Origin: Actinomycetota bacterium
Lineage (GTDB): Bacteria; Actinomycetota; Actinomycetes; S36-B12; UBA10799
Length of the DNA: 64,000 bases
Assembly: GCA_020637055.1 (NCBI GenBank)
Contig: JACJWR010000003.1
Coordinates: 186,001-250,000, forward strand
Direction of reading: 5' to 3'
The notes beneath the pieces are model-generated. The model made no database searches, was not told the DNA's origin, and was given only the letters and a program-made list of their open reading frames with translations. Both the position numbers and the translations under genes were made by a program. Within the stretch, counting starts at the first letter, position 1; each line of letters opens with the position of its first letter. Below are positions 20,619-29,860 of this stretch, piece by piece.

Positions 20619-21632
20619 CTAGGGCCGCAGCACGAACGCGCCCCGGACATCGCCGGCCGCGACCCTGGTGAGGGCGACCGGGGCGTCTTCGAGCGGCAAC
20701 TCCTCGAACTGTGTGGTGATGCCGGCGGCGGCCACCAGCGGCAGGAACTCGCGTACATCCTCCCGGGTGACGTTGGCCACCGAGCGAATCGACCGTTCCC
20801 ACCACAGATCGTCGTAGTTCATGGCGGGCAGTTCGTCGAGATGGATGGCATTGATCGCCACGACTCCACCGCGGTCCAGCGCTTTCACCGCGTCCACCAC
20901 CACGGCGCCGACGGGGGCGAACGTGATCGCGGCGTCGAGTTTCACCGGCAGCGCCTGATCGTAGGTTCCCGCCCAGGTCGCCCCGAGGGCCGTGGCGCGC
21001 TCGACTTCGGCATCCGATCTGGTGACGACGTAGACCTCAACGCCCCAATGGCGCGCCACCTGCAGGGCGATCGTGGCCGAGGCCCCGAAACCGTAGAGGC
21101 CGAGGCGTTGCCCGGCGCTGTCGGCGCCCACCCCAGCCACCCGCAGTGATCGGAAGCCGATCACACCGCCGCACAGCAGCGGCGCCACCGCCTCGTCCGA
21201 CATCGCGTCGCCGAGCACGTCGAGGTGATGCGTGAAGTCGGCCTGGGAAACCACGTACTCGGCGTACCCCCCATCCACGTCCCACCCGGTGAACTCGGCG
21301 TGCAGGCACAAGTTCTCCCGGTCGCTGAGGCAGAACCGGCATCGGCCGCACGCCTGCGCCAACCACACCAGTCCGGCTCGATCCCCGACCTGCCAGCCGG
21401 ACACGTCGGGGCCGACCGCATCCACCACCCCGACCACCTGATGCCCGGGAACCACCGGCAGCAGGTGAGGCGGCAGTTGGCCGGTGACCAGTTGCAGGTC
21501 GGTGCGGCACACCGCGCTTGCCGTGATGCGCAACCGCAACTGACCGGATCCGGGTACCGGCATCGGCCGGTCCACTTCGCGGACAGCATCGGCGGGGTCG
21601 GAATCCGGGGTGAAGTACTCGACGGCGCGCAT
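20619..21632 (-). CDS. zinc-dependent alcohol dehydrogenase
   Basis: Medium-chain NAD(P)-dependent alcohol dehydrogenase, 337 residues. The catalytic zinc site is AVCRTDLQ with GHQVVG, and the structural zinc site is CGRCRFCLSDRENLC with all four Cys. The nucleotide-binding domain shows LYGFGASATIALQVARHWG, a GxGxxA-like variant with Phe inside. It resembles the AdhA-type enzymes of mycobacteria. The upstream in-frame extension is not homologous, so ATG 21632 is used. It is divergent from the SDR gene at 21706. The alcohol/aldehyde substrate is unknown. Confidence 0.92.
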   Translation of the reverse strand: MRAVEYFTPDSDPADAVREVDRPMPVPGSGQLRLRITASAVCRTDLQLVTGQLPPHLLPVVPGHQVVGVVDAVGPDVSGWQVGDRAGLVWLAQACGRCRFCLSDRENLCLHAEFTGWDVDGGYAEYVVSQADFTHHLDVLGDAMSDEAVAPLLCGGVIGFRSLRVAGVGADSAGQRLGLYGFGASATIALQVARHWGVEVYVVTRSDAEVERATALGATWAGTYDQALPVKLDAAITFAPVGAVVVDAVKALDRGGVVAINAIHLDELPAMNYDDLWWERSIRSVANVTREDVREFLPLVAAAGITTQFEELPLEDAPVALTRVAAGDVRGAFVLRP

Positions 21633-21705
21633 GGATCCATAGTGGCACCGCCGGTCGGGCCGACGCGAGATGCCGAAGCGCGGATGCGCTGGTTGGATTA
21701 CCACC

Positions 21706-22512
21706 ATGGTCGACCAGGTCGTGCTCATCACCGGATCAACCAGCGGGATCGGTCTGGCTGCGGCGCACGCCGTCGCCGCCGCCGGCAACCCGGTGGTGCT
21801 GCACGGGCGGCGCCCCGATCGGGTGGCGGATGCCGCTGCCCGGCTGACGGCCGAGGGGCTTCCCGTGGCAGCGGCGCTCACCGCCGATCTGGGCGACCGT
21901 GCCGCGGTCGAGCAACTTGCGGCCGAGGCCGGCACCCTCGGGGTGGGAGTGCTCGTGAACAACGCCGGGGTCTATCGACGCGAACGGACGGAGACCGCCG
22001 CTGGCAGGGAAGTCACCTGGACGGTCAACCATCTGCATCCGACGTTGCTCACCGTGCTGTTGCTCGACGATCTGCTCGACCGCGGCGGTCGGGTGGTCAA
22101 CACCTCGGCGGTGGTGCACGGGCGCGCTCGGCTCGACCTGGACGATCCCGAGTTCCGCACCCGCCGCTACAACCACTTCCACGCCTACGCGAACAGCAAG
22201 CTGGCCAACCTGCTCATGGCCCGGGAGTTCGCTGGGCGGGTGGGTCCGGATTCCGGCGTCACCTTCAACGCGCTGCATCCCGGGGTGGTGAGCACGGCAT
22301 TGCTCACCGAGGGCATGCGGGTGGAGGGGCACGACCCGGCCGAAGTGGCGGGTGCCGCCGTCGCCCGGCTGGCCGTGGGGGCCGAGGTTGCCGGCGTCAC
22401 CGGCTGCTACTTCGAGGGCGACGTCGAGACCGAGCCGAGTGGTCCCGGCCTGGACGATGATCTGGCCCGACGACTGCACGACGACACCATGCGCGACCTG
22501 GGTTTCGACTGA
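21706..22512 (+). CDS. short-chain dehydrogenase/reductase
   Basis: Classical SDR of 268 residues using NAD(P)H. The cofactor motif TGSTSGIG lies at residues 8-15, NNAG follows, and the catalytic pair is YANSK (YxxxK) preceded by a Ser in NTSAVVHG. The arrangement resembles retinol-dehydrogenase-like SDRs acting on hydrophobic alcohols. An ATG 36 bases upstream would add an unconserved leader, so ATG 21706 is used. It is first of three same-strand genes (SDR, SRPBCC, SDR), separated from the next by about 75 bases. Confidence 0.9.
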   Translation: MVDQVVLITGSTSGIGLAAAHAVAAAGNPVVLHGRRPDRVADAAARLTAEGLPVAAALTADLGDRAAVEQLAAEAGTLGVGVLVNNAGVYRRERTETAAGREVTWTVNHLHPTLLTVLLLDDLLDRGGRVVNTSAVVHGRARLDLDDPEFRTRRYNHFHAYANSKLANLLMAREFAGRVGPDSGVTFNALHPGVVSTALLTEGMRVEGHDPAEVAGAAVARLAVGAEVAGVTGCYFEGDVETEPSGPGLDDDLARRLHDDTMRDLGFD

Positions 22513-22587
22513 GGACGTCGCCGGGACGTCGGGTGCCGTCGCCGGGCCGCGCATGCGCCGATCGGCGACGCAGCCGATACTGGAGGT

Positions 22588-23058
22588 ATGGCCAACTACC
22601 GCACTACCGTCACGTCTCCGGCCTCCGCCGAGACCGCCTACCGCTACCTCGCCGACTTCGCCTCGATCATCGACTGGGATCCCTCGGTCTCCGAGGCCGC
22701 GCTGGTGTCCGGCGAACCAGGGGAGTTGGGTGCGCGCTATCGAGTCGTCGTCAGCATCCCGCTGCGGACTATTCCGCTGGAGTACGAAATCGTCGAGGCG
22801 TCCCCGCCGACGTCGGCAAATTCTCCGGCGAGGGTGGCGCTGCGCGCCCAGAACGCCGACGTCGACTCCTATGACGTCATCACGTTCGAACCGCGAACGG
22901 ATGGAGGTACCGATGTGACCTACGACGCCCAACTCACCGGTCGGGGATTCCGACGGGTCTTCGATCCGTTCTTCGGCGTTGTCATGCAACTGATCGGGCA
23001 GCGTGCCCGCAGCGGCTTGATGGACGCGTTGGGAGCGTTGCCGGCGGCCCGGCCGTGA
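22588..23058 (+). CDS. SRPBCC-family (START-like) protein
   Basis: Protein of 156 residues with the helix-grip fold of the polyketide cyclase/SRPBCC superfamily, which binds hydrophobic ligands in a deep pocket. Characteristic segments are the N-terminal strand ANYRTTVTSPASAETAYRYL, the DWDPSV loop and a long C-terminal helix RARSGLMDALGAL. No catalytic residues can be assigned. Its TGA overlaps the GTG of the following SDR (GTGA), so the pair is co-translated. The ligand-binding protein may present a substrate to that dehydrogenase. GGAGG precedes the ATG. Confidence 0.85.
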   Translation: MANYRTTVTSPASAETAYRYLADFASIIDWDPSVSEAALVSGEPGELGARYRVVVSIPLRTIPLEYEIVEASPPTSANSPARVALRAQNADVDSYDVITFEPRTDGGTDVTYDAQLTGRGFRRVFDPFFGVVMQLIGQRARSGLMDALGALPAARP

Positions 23059-24053
23059 TCGACGCCCGCCGAGCGAGCGCCAAGGTGCTCGACGCAGCAC
23101 TCGAAGCCAGCATCGTCGGCAGTTTCAGCAAAGTCGGCTATCTGGTGCGCAAGCACACCGGCGACGGTTGGACGCAGTCCGTCCCGGACCTGACCGGCAA
23201 GGTGGTGCTCATCACCGGAGCGTCGTCCGGACTCGGCCGGGCCGCGGCCGAACAGTTGGCGGGCGCCGGTGCCACGCTGGTGCTGGTCGGTCGCAACAGC
23301 GATCGCCTGGTGGCCGCCAAGCGCGCCTGCCAAGAGGCCGGAGCGCCGGATGTGCGGGTGATCAAAGCCGATCTCACCCAACTTTCGGTGAGTCGGCGCC
23401 TGGTCGAGCAAGTGCTGGATGACTTCGACCGCCTCGACGTACTGATCCACAATGCCGGCGCGCTGGTGCACGACTACCGCACCACTCCCGAAGGATTCGA
23501 GGAGACCTACGCCGCTCAGGTGCTCTCGCAGTACGTCATCACGGCCGGTCTGCTGCCGCTGCTCGCCGCCACGCCGGGTTCCCGGGTGATCGTGGTGTCG
23601 AGCGGCGGCATGTACGCCGAGCGACTCGATGCCGACACGGTGCAATTCGACGCCGAGCACTACGACGGGGTGCGTGCCTACGCTAGGGCCAAGCGAGCCC
23701 AGGTGGCCTTGAACGCTGAATGGGCCCGGCGCTTCGCCGACACCCCGGTGGTCTTCCACGCGATGCACCCGGGGTGGGCCGACACCCCTGGCGTTGCGGA
23801 GTCGCTGCCCGGGTTCCGGCGCGTCACTGGCCCCTTCCTGCGCTCGCCAGAGGAGGGGGCCGACACGATCGTGTGGCTCGCCTCGGCTGACGAACCGGGC
23901 ACTCGCAGCGGAGTCTTCTGGCTTGATCGCGCACCTCGTCGGACGGTGAAGCTGCCGTGGACCAAGGCACCCGCCGGCGAAGCGGCGCGCCTGTGGGATC
24001 TGGTCAGCGAGCAGACCGGCGTGGTGGCGTCGCCAACCGCCGACGTCAGCTGA
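23055..24053 (+). CDS. SDR oxidoreductase (DHRS12-like)
   Basis: Short-chain dehydrogenase of 332 residues with an N-terminal helical extension of about 45 residues, as in DHRS12-like proteins. It has the cofactor motif TGASSGLG, the HNAG segment, Ser in VVSSGGM, and catalytic YARAK. Start GTG 23055 overlaps the SRPBCC stop. The pairing of an SRPBCC gene with this SDR type suggests a lipid- or steroid-like substrate, but that is inference. The last 8 bases overlap the convergent lemA gene. Confidence 0.9.
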   Translation: MIDARRASAKVLDAALEASIVGSFSKVGYLVRKHTGDGWTQSVPDLTGKVVLITGASSGLGRAAAEQLAGAGATLVLVGRNSDRLVAAKRACQEAGAPDVRVIKADLTQLSVSRRLVEQVLDDFDRLDVLIHNAGALVHDYRTTPEGFEETYAAQVLSQYVITAGLLPLLAATPGSRVIVVSSGGMYAERLDADTVQFDAEHYDGVRAYARAKRAQVALNAEWARRFADTPVVFHAMHPGWADTPGVAESLPGFRRVTGPFLRSPEEGADTIVWLASADEPGTRSGVFWLDRAPRRTVKLPWTKAPAGEAARLWDLVSEQTGVVASPTADVS

Positions 24054-24615
24054 AGTCGACCGTCGGCGGCTGCTCGTAGTCCCCGGGTGCCTCGAAGAAG
24101 TCGCGTCGGCGCACGCCGGCCATGCCGGAGAAGAACATCCAGGGAACTGTGGCGACCAAGGTGTTGAGGGTGTTCACCGAGTCGTTGTAGTACTGCCGCG
24201 CGAATGCCAGTTGGTTCTCGGTCTCGGACAACTCCCGCTGCAACTCCAGGAAGTTCGTCGACGCCTTGAGATCCGGGTAGTTCTCCGCGACTGCCATGAC
24301 GTTGACCAGCGAGCGCTCAAGCTGGGCTTCGGCGGCGGCCTTCTCCGGCACCGATCCGGACTGGGCGGCAGCAGCCACCCGGGCCCGGGCTTCGGTGACT
24401 CCGGTGAGCACTTCCTTCTCGTGGCCGGCGTAGCCACGCACCGTCGAGACCAGATTCGGGATCAACTGCGCACGCCGCGTGAGTTGCACGTCGATGCCGC
24501 CGAGGGCCTCCTGCGAGGCGATATCGGCCTTGCGCAACTTGTTGAAGCCGGCCATGGCGAAACCGACCAACCCGACGAGGATGACGACAATGACAAGGAT
24601 CACGATCAGGGTCAC
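24046..24615 (-). CDS. LemA family protein
   Basis: LemA-type protein of 189 residues: an N-terminal transmembrane helix (1-23) and a long helical bundle with conserved QEALGGIDVQLTRRAQLIPNLVSTVRGYAGHE and FLELQRELSETENQLAFARQYYNDSVNTLNT. The C-terminal helix ends FFEAPGDYEQPP. GTG 24615 has a strong GGAGG 8 bases upstream. It lies 67 bases after the DUF2207 gene on the same strand. This pairing is common, and the two products are thought to act together in the envelope, although the biochemical role remains undefined. Confidence 0.93.
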   Translation of the reverse strand: MTLIVILVIVVILVGLVGFAMAGFNKLRKADIASQEALGGIDVQLTRRAQLIPNLVSTVRGYAGHEKEVLTGVTEARARVAAAAQSGSVPEKAAAEAQLERSLVNVMAVAENYPDLKASTNFLELQRELSETENQLAFARQYYNDSVNTLNTLVATVPWMFFSGMAGVRRRDFFEAPGDYEQPPTVDFS

Positions 24616-24682
24616 CGGGGAACCTCCGACTCGTCGACTGGATCGCGCGACAGCGCGTCTGTGCGTACTCTAGGCCGTCGCC

Positions 24683-26488
24683 TCACCAGGAGCCACCTCC
24701 GCCACCACCCCCGCCGCCACCGAATCCGCCACCACCGCCGCCACCGGAGGAGGACGAGCGTTGGCTGGACTCGTAGGCGCCGATCGAGGATGACAAGGCG
24801 CTCTCGAAACTGCTGAACGGGCCGGCCCCGCCGCCGAAGAGGCCGTGCGCCCCCGCGTAGGCCACCCCCGTCGGGTACCACATGGGCATCGGCGGTTCAG
24901 TGTGCATCTCGGTCCGATACTTCTCCGCCCAGGCGTCGGCGACGCCGAAGGCCACCGCATAGGGCAGGTAGGTGACGAAGGTGTCCTGCCGGGCGGCGAA
25001 GTCGAACCGTTGCTCCGACGACGGCGTCGACAGCATGCGCTGGAAACCGCCCGCCTCCGACCACAACCGGCGGCCGGTGGTGCTGCGCCGGGTGCCCACG
25101 CCGGTGCCGATCAAGCCGAGGCCGGCGATCACGAAGGCGGCGAACGGCAGCCCCCACATCTTGGCGGTGAAGAACCCGAGCAGCCCGATTCCGCCGAGGA
25201 TCAGGCACAAGAACCACACCACCTTGGCCAGTTTCTCGGAGGAGTCGCTCACCACCAGGCCGTTGCCAGACGCCCAATCCTTGGTGGCCCGCTCCAACGC
25301 CTTCTGAGCGCTCTGCAGTTGTTTGCCCGAGGCGACGCTGGAGTCGGCCGCGATCGAGGCGCCGTATTGGTCGATGCCCAGCGAGGTGCCGACCGCCATG
25401 GTGGCCGGATCCGCCTGCTGCCACGCCTGCGGGTAATGGATCCCCTGCACGGTCCAGGTCTTCCCCTGCGCGAACAGTTTCACCAGTCCGAGGTCGGCGG
25501 CACGCAGGATGGAGGCGACCAGGGCGTGCTTGCCCACGTGCTCCTCGGTGACGTACACACACTGCACCGGACCCAGGCCGCGCGGCGGGGCGTACATGAT
25601 CGGCAAGCCCGGTTGCTGCTCCTTGGTGCGCCACTCCCAGAGCGCGCCGGCGACCGCACCGGCGATGGTGAGCAACAGCACGAAGCCGACCACCGCGACG
25701 TTCCGACCGAGGATCGGATCCAACGACGCCGGCCAGGGCAACGTCTGGGCCGACGGCGGCACCGAGGTCAGCGGGATGCGCACGGTCATACCGGTCGCCG
25801 GCGGAACGTCGCCGGCCGTTGTGGTCACGGTGGGAGTGCCGACGCCTTCGATCCCGCACGGGCCGACGCCTCCCGCGGTCCCGGCCGAGCACTCCACCGC
25901 GGCGGCCGCCTCCGGCAGGTTGATGGTGACGCGGGCGTTGTCGATTCGCATCAACCAGCCCGGTGCGATGACGTTCCAATAGAAGGTCGACTGGGCCTGG
26001 GCCGGCGGGGTTCCGCTGACAGTGGCGAAGGGCCCGGCGCCGACGCCCGGGTCGAACGTCGCTCCCGGCACCCGGTAGGTGATCTCGTAGACGTGCGGGC
26101 CGGGGGTGACGTACACATTGGGGTCGCCGACCCGGGCCACGTAGTAGCGGTCGGACTCCCAACTGAATTCGACCGGGGCCGGGGCGCCGTCCATCGTCAC
26201 CTGGACGTCCTGCACACTCAATCGCACGTTGGGATCGCTGCGGACCTGGGTGTCGAAGTAGCGGAAGATCCCACGCCGGGCCGGAGTGCTGGGGAACTCG
26301 GCTGTGATGGTCTCGGTGGCCAACAGCGCGCCGTCGGCGGCCACGGTGAAATCGGCGACGTAGGACGAGATGCTCACCGGGTCGTAGTCCGGCGTCTGGC
26401 TGCCGGAGTCGAGGCTGTTGAACCACACCGGCACGAACAGCAGGCCGAACACCAAAAGCAGCAGGAAAATCCGGCCGATGATCTTCAC
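24683..26488 (-). CDS. DUF2207 membrane protein with poly-Gly tail
   Basis: Membrane protein of 601 residues. A signal/anchor helix (about 5-24) is followed by an extracellular beta-rich DUF2207 domain (about 40-260), a transmembrane helix (about 270-290), a cytosolic region, two further helices (about 420-460) and a C-terminal soluble part. The last 24 residues are a Ser run followed by a nearly pure Gly tract ending GGSW, a hallmark of DUF2207 proteins. GTG 26488 is preceded by GGAGGAG. It forms a likely operon with lemA downstream. Function is unknown; an envelope or quality-control role is suggested by association only. Confidence 0.9.
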   Translation of the reverse strand: MKIIGRIFLLLLVFGLLFVPVWFNSLDSGSQTPDYDPVSISSYVADFTVAADGALLATETITAEFPSTPARRGIFRYFDTQVRSDPNVRLSVQDVQVTMDGAPAPVEFSWESDRYYVARVGDPNVYVTPGPHVYEITYRVPGATFDPGVGAGPFATVSGTPPAQAQSTFYWNVIAPGWLMRIDNARVTINLPEAAAAVECSAGTAGGVGPCGIEGVGTPTVTTTAGDVPPATGMTVRIPLTSVPPSAQTLPWPASLDPILGRNVAVVGFVLLLTIAGAVAGALWEWRTKEQQPGLPIMYAPPRGLGPVQCVYVTEEHVGKHALVASILRAADLGLVKLFAQGKTWTVQGIHYPQAWQQADPATMAVGTSLGIDQYGASIAADSSVASGKQLQSAQKALERATKDWASGNGLVVSDSSEKLAKVVWFLCLILGGIGLLGFFTAKMWGLPFAAFVIAGLGLIGTGVGTRRSTTGRRLWSEAGGFQRMLSTPSSEQRFDFAARQDTFVTYLPYAVAFGVADAWAEKYRTEMHTEPPMPMWYPTGVAYAGAHGLFGGGAGPFSSFESALSSSIGAYESSQRSSSSGGGGGGGFGGGGGGGGGGSW

Positions 26489-26596
26489 GGCGACTCCTCC
26501 GCTGGGCTACCTTCCCAGCGTAGCGAGGCGACGTCCGGCAAGGGCATGGTCACGGCCGCGGTAGGCCATTGCGGTGCCTGTCGGGCCGTCGTCGGT

Positions 26597-28375
26597 TCAG
26601 CCGCCGCTGCGGGCGACCAGGCAACTGCGTGCCACGTCGAACCAGCGCAGGTGCTCCACCGGGGTGCTGATCAGACCCGCCACGTCGGCTTCGTCCCGGA
26701 CCAAGTCGTCGTCGGTGGGCATCGGGTACTCCGCCAGGAGCCGTGCGGCCTCGGCCAGGTAGCCGGGGAGCGCCGATTCGTCGGCCTTGTGGTGGTGGCG
26801 CGGGTAGGTCATGCCGTGGGAGTCGAACTTGACGTCGGTGAGCCGCAGCGGCGGGTTCACCACACCGCCGCGGTGGCGCCAGAGCCCGGTGCCGATGTCG
26901 AAGGTGTAGTCGGCGATCAGTCGAGCGCCGTGGTCGGCCACCATGGCGACCGCCGCCACGATGTAGGCGAAGACCTCCTCGGAGATGAAGTAGTTGAAGT
27001 TGACCCGGACCCACCCCGGTTTGATCCCCTCGCAGCCGGCCACGATCTGCTCCTGGTACTCCGCGGACACCTCCTCCGAGATTCCCAGCAGCCGGTGACC
27101 GTAGGGGCCGGCGCAGGAACAACCGCCGCGGGCCTGGATCCCGAACAGGTCGTTGAGGATGGCGACCACGAGGTTGTGGTGCAGGTACCGTCCGCCCGGT
27201 CGCCGCACGGTGAAACTCACGATCGACAGCCGCTCGGCTGCGGTGTTGCCGAGGATTCGGATGTTCGGATGGGCCTGCCAGGCCGCGATCGCCCGGCGCA
27301 CGAAGTCCTCCTCGTGCGCCCGGATCACCTCGGCCCCGACCGCCTCCTTCAGCGCAAACACCAGTCCGGCCCGGATCGATTCGACGATCGCCGGCGTGCC
27401 GGCCTCCTCCCGATGCTCGGCGTCGGGCAGGTAGGCGTGTTGGTGGGTGCCGACGTAGGCCACGGTGCCGCCGCCGACGATGTCCGGAACCGTGTTGGTC
27501 AGCAGCTCCCGGCGGATGGCGAGCACCCCGGGGGTGCCGGGCCCGCCGATGAACTTGTGCGGGCTGAGCACCACCGCGTCCTTGTGCGGATCGGGGTGGT
27601 CGTCGCACACCGGATTCATGTCGATGTCGATGTAGGGGGCCGCCGCTGCGAAGTCCCAGAACGACCAGGCGCCGTATTCGTGCAGCAGGGATGCCACCGC
27701 GCAGGTGTTGGTCACAATCCCGGTGACGTTGCTGGCCGCGGAGAAGGAGCCGATCTTGAGCGGGCGGTGCCGGTAGGTTTCCAGCGCGGAGCGCAGCGCC
27801 TCCTGATCGACGTGGCCGTCGGAATCCTCCGGGATGGTCACCACGTCGGCGATCGACTCCCGCCAGGGCAACTCGTTGCTGTGGTGCTCGAACGGGCCGA
27901 TGAACACCACCGGACGTTCTTCCGGCGGGATCTGGGCGAGGAGGTCGTACCGGGCCGCAAGATCGGCCGGCAGCCGAAGGTTGAGAATCCCGATGAGCCG
28001 GTCGATCGCGCCCGTCGTGCCGGAACCGGCGAAGATCACCGCAACGTCCTCACCGGCCCCGAGGTTGCGCCGGATGATGTCTCGCGCGTCCTCGCGCAGC
28101 ACGGTGGTCTGCAATCCGGTGCCGGAGGATTCGGTGTGGGTGTTGGCGTAGCGGGGGAGGACCTCGTCGCGGATGAAGTCCTCGATGAAGGTCACCCCGC
28201 GTCCGCTGGCCGTGTAGTCCGCGTAGGTGATGCGCCGGGCGCCGTAGGGGGTTTCGATCACTTCGTCATCGCCGATCACCGAAGCCCGGATCGCGTCCAG
28301 CACCCCGGATGGGGGAAGGTCGCGCGCCGGCGGCGGGATTTCCGGACGTGTGGTGATGACTTCCTGGTCGTCCAT
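26597..28375 (-). CDS. class V aminotransferase-fold PLP enzyme (cysteine desulfurase-like)
   Basis: PLP-dependent enzyme of the class V aminotransferase/cysteine desulfurase fold, 592 residues. The Schiff-base lysine is Lys274 in SPHKFIGG; PLP contacts include EHHSN (163-167) and Asp241. Near residue 420 is RGGCSCAGPYG, where one of two cysteines separated by Ser occupies the region of the desulfurase nucleophile. A C-terminal extension of about 120 residues, absent from IscS and SufS, is present. It could be a cysteine desulfurase, a lyase or another beta-eliminating enzyme. It is divergent from clpS by only 35 bases and lies 108 bases upstream of DUF2207 on the same strand. Confidence 0.85.
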   Translation of the reverse strand: MDDQEVITTRPEIPPPARDLPPSGVLDAIRASVIGDDEVIETPYGARRITYADYTASGRGVTFIEDFIRDEVLPRYANTHTESSGTGLQTTVLREDARDIIRRNLGAGEDVAVIFAGSGTTGAIDRLIGILNLRLPADLAARYDLLAQIPPEERPVVFIGPFEHHSNELPWRESIADVVTIPEDSDGHVDQEALRSALETYRHRPLKIGSFSAASNVTGIVTNTCAVASLLHEYGAWSFWDFAAAAPYIDIDMNPVCDDHPDPHKDAVVLSPHKFIGGPGTPGVLAIRRELLTNTVPDIVGGGTVAYVGTHQHAYLPDAEHREEAGTPAIVESIRAGLVFALKEAVGAEVIRAHEEDFVRRAIAAWQAHPNIRILGNTAAERLSIVSFTVRRPGGRYLHHNLVVAILNDLFGIQARGGCSCAGPYGHRLLGISEEVSAEYQEQIVAGCEGIKPGWVRVNFNYFISEEVFAYIVAAVAMVADHGARLIADYTFDIGTGLWRHRGGVVNPPLRLTDVKFDSHGMTYPRHHHKADESALPGYLAEAARLLAEYPMPTDDDLVRDEADVAGLISTPVEHLRWFDVARSCLVARSGG

Positions 28376-28410
28376 GCGCTCAGACTACGACTTCGTGACA
28401 CCATGGGCAC

Positions 28411-28704
28411 ATGTCCGTGATGCCGGAGGAAATCGTCGAGGAAGCTGCCGAAACGGCCCTCGACGGGCCGTGGGTCTGCCTCGTCTGGGACGATCCGGTG
28501 AACCTGATGTCCTACGTCGTCTTCGTTTTCAAGCAGTACTTCGGGTACAGCCAGGAGAAGGCCGAAGCCCTGATGCTGGCGGTGCACAACGAGGGCAAAG
28601 CCGTCGTCTCCGCCGGCGGCCGCGATGAGATGGAACGCGACGCCACGGCCATGCACAGCTACGGCCTCTGGGCCACCGTCCACAACGACGGCGCCAACAC
28701 CTAG
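28411..28704 (+). CDS. clpS: ATP-dependent Clp protease adaptor ClpS
   Basis: Adaptor of 97 residues that delivers N-degron substrates to ClpAP or ClpCP. Conserved segments are VWDDPVNLMSYVVFVF (binding pocket and Asp/Asn contact), AVHNEGKAVV and a C-terminal segment that contacts Clp. Residues 1-17 form the flexible arm. ATG 28411 or the in-frame ATG 28420 may be used. It opens the long same-strand cluster, and a GGAGGG site between it and DUF2017 suggests co-transcription. The clpS-DUF2017-mec order is conserved across actinomycetes. Confidence 0.95.
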   Translation: MSVMPEEIVEEAAETALDGPWVCLVWDDPVNLMSYVVFVFKQYFGYSQEKAEALMLAVHNEGKAVVSAGGRDEMERDATAMHSYGLWATVHNDGANT

Positions 28705-28718
28705 GAGGGCCGGACTTC

Positions 28719-29282
28719 GTGGCTTCAGGATTCCGACGATCGCTCACCGGACGCATCAGCGGGCGGCTGGACGCGGTGGAGCGGGGGCTGCTCCGCACCC
28801 TGGTGGAGCAACTCACCGAGTTGGTGGCGCCGCCGCAGGCTCCGGCCGCCGACCCGTTGGCGGTCGAACTCGGATTGGAGGACCTCGACACCTCGGCCAG
28901 TGATCTGGGACTGCTCGAGGATCGTGACCCGGTCCTCGACCGGTTGTTCCCGCCCGGATATTCGGATCCGGCCGAAGCCCTCGAGTTCCGACGGTTCACC
29001 GAGTTGAGTCTGCGTCAGCAGAAGGTGGCATCGGCAGCCATCGTGCACGGCATGCTCGACGACGGGGACAAGATCACGCTCAACCCCGGTGAGGCGCAGG
29101 CGTGGCTCACCACCCTCAACGACATCCGACTTGCTCTGTCGGTGCGCCTGGGCATCGAATCGGCGGCGGATCAAGAACGGCTCCAGGCCTTGACCGAGGG
29201 TGACGACCTCTTCGAGTTGTTCACCGTCTACGACTTCTGCACCTACCTGCAGGATTCCTTGATCCGGGCGATGTCCGGGTAG
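28719..29282 (+). CDS. DUF2017 family protein
   Basis: Actinobacterial protein of 187 residues with the DUF2017 pattern: an N-terminal ERGLLRTLVEQLTELV helix, DPVLDRLFPPGYSDPAEALEFR, and LTLNPGEA-like and WLTTLNDIRLALSVRLGI helices. Function is unknown; it nearly always neighbours clpS. GTG 28719 has AGGAGGG about 8 bases upstream. It lies 14 bases after clpS and 31 before the Mec gene, so the three are likely one transcript. No membrane segments or catalytic motifs are evident. Confidence 0.88.
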   Translation: MASGFRRSLTGRISGRLDAVERGLLRTLVEQLTELVAPPQAPAADPLAVELGLEDLDTSASDLGLLEDRDPVLDRLFPPGYSDPAEALEFRRFTELSLRQQKVASAAIVHGMLDDGDKITLNPGEAQAWLTTLNDIRLALSVRLGIESAADQERLQALTEGDDLFELFTVYDFCTYLQDSLIRAMSG

Positions 29283-29313
29283 GGGTGCGGCCGTCGGCAG
29301 GTAACCTTTGGCC

Positions 29314-29742
29314 ATGCTGGCCATCAGTCGCGCGCTTGTGGAGCAGATCGTGGCCCACGCTCGCGAGGACCACCCGGACGAAGCCTGCGGGGTGATCGCG
29401 GGGCCGGCGGGCAGCGACGATCCCCAGCGTTTCATTCCGATGCTCAATGCGGCGATGTCGCCGACGTTCTACGAGTTCGACTCCACCGACCTGCTCCGGT
29501 TGTACCGCGAGATGGACGACCGGGACGAAGAACCGGTGGTGATCTACCACTCCCACACCGCCACCGAGGCGTACCCGTCGCGCACCGACATCGCCTACGC
29601 TTCGGAGCCGAACGCCCACTACGTGCTGGTGTCCACCAGGGAAACCGGCCGCGAGCCGGGGCCCTACGAACTCCGCTCCTTCCGGATCGTCGACGGCGAG
29701 GTGACCGAGGAGGAGGTACGGATCACCGATACCGCGTCGTGA
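29314..29742 (+). CDS. mec: Mec-like JAMM metalloprotease (CysO peptidase)
   Basis: Zinc-dependent JAMM/MPN+ protease of 142 residues. The ligand set is complete: Glu23 in DEACGV, then HSH at 79-81, Ser89 and Asp92, matching HxH(x7)Sxx D. In Mycobacterium tuberculosis the homologue Mec removes the newly made cysteine from the C-terminus of CysO. Finding it directly before cysO and cysM supports that role. ATG 29314 is preferred to the TTG two codons earlier. It is cytoplasmic and appears to lie in the clpS-mec-cysO-cysM transcription unit. Confidence 0.92.
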   Translation: MLAISRALVEQIVAHAREDHPDEACGVIAGPAGSDDPQRFIPMLNAAMSPTFYEFDSTDLLRLYREMDDRDEEPVVIYHSHTATEAYPSRTDIAYASEPNAHYVLVSTRETGREPGPYELRSFRIVDGEVTEEEVRITDTAS

Positions 29743-29860
29743 CCGGCGGCGTGCGTTAGCCAACGCCACCGGGGGCGGGCGCACCGGGCACCCCGTACGC
29801 TTAACCCGACGGCTCGCGCGGGCGGGCCCTTTCCATTGCACTTCGAGGAGTTCCACCATC

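Noticed and set aside
22556..22567. 12-base palindrome CGCCGATCGGCG before the SRPBCC gene
   Set aside because: It consists of GC-rich hexamers common in this genome composition, has no second copy nearby and no matching regulator gene, so chance is a sufficient explanation.
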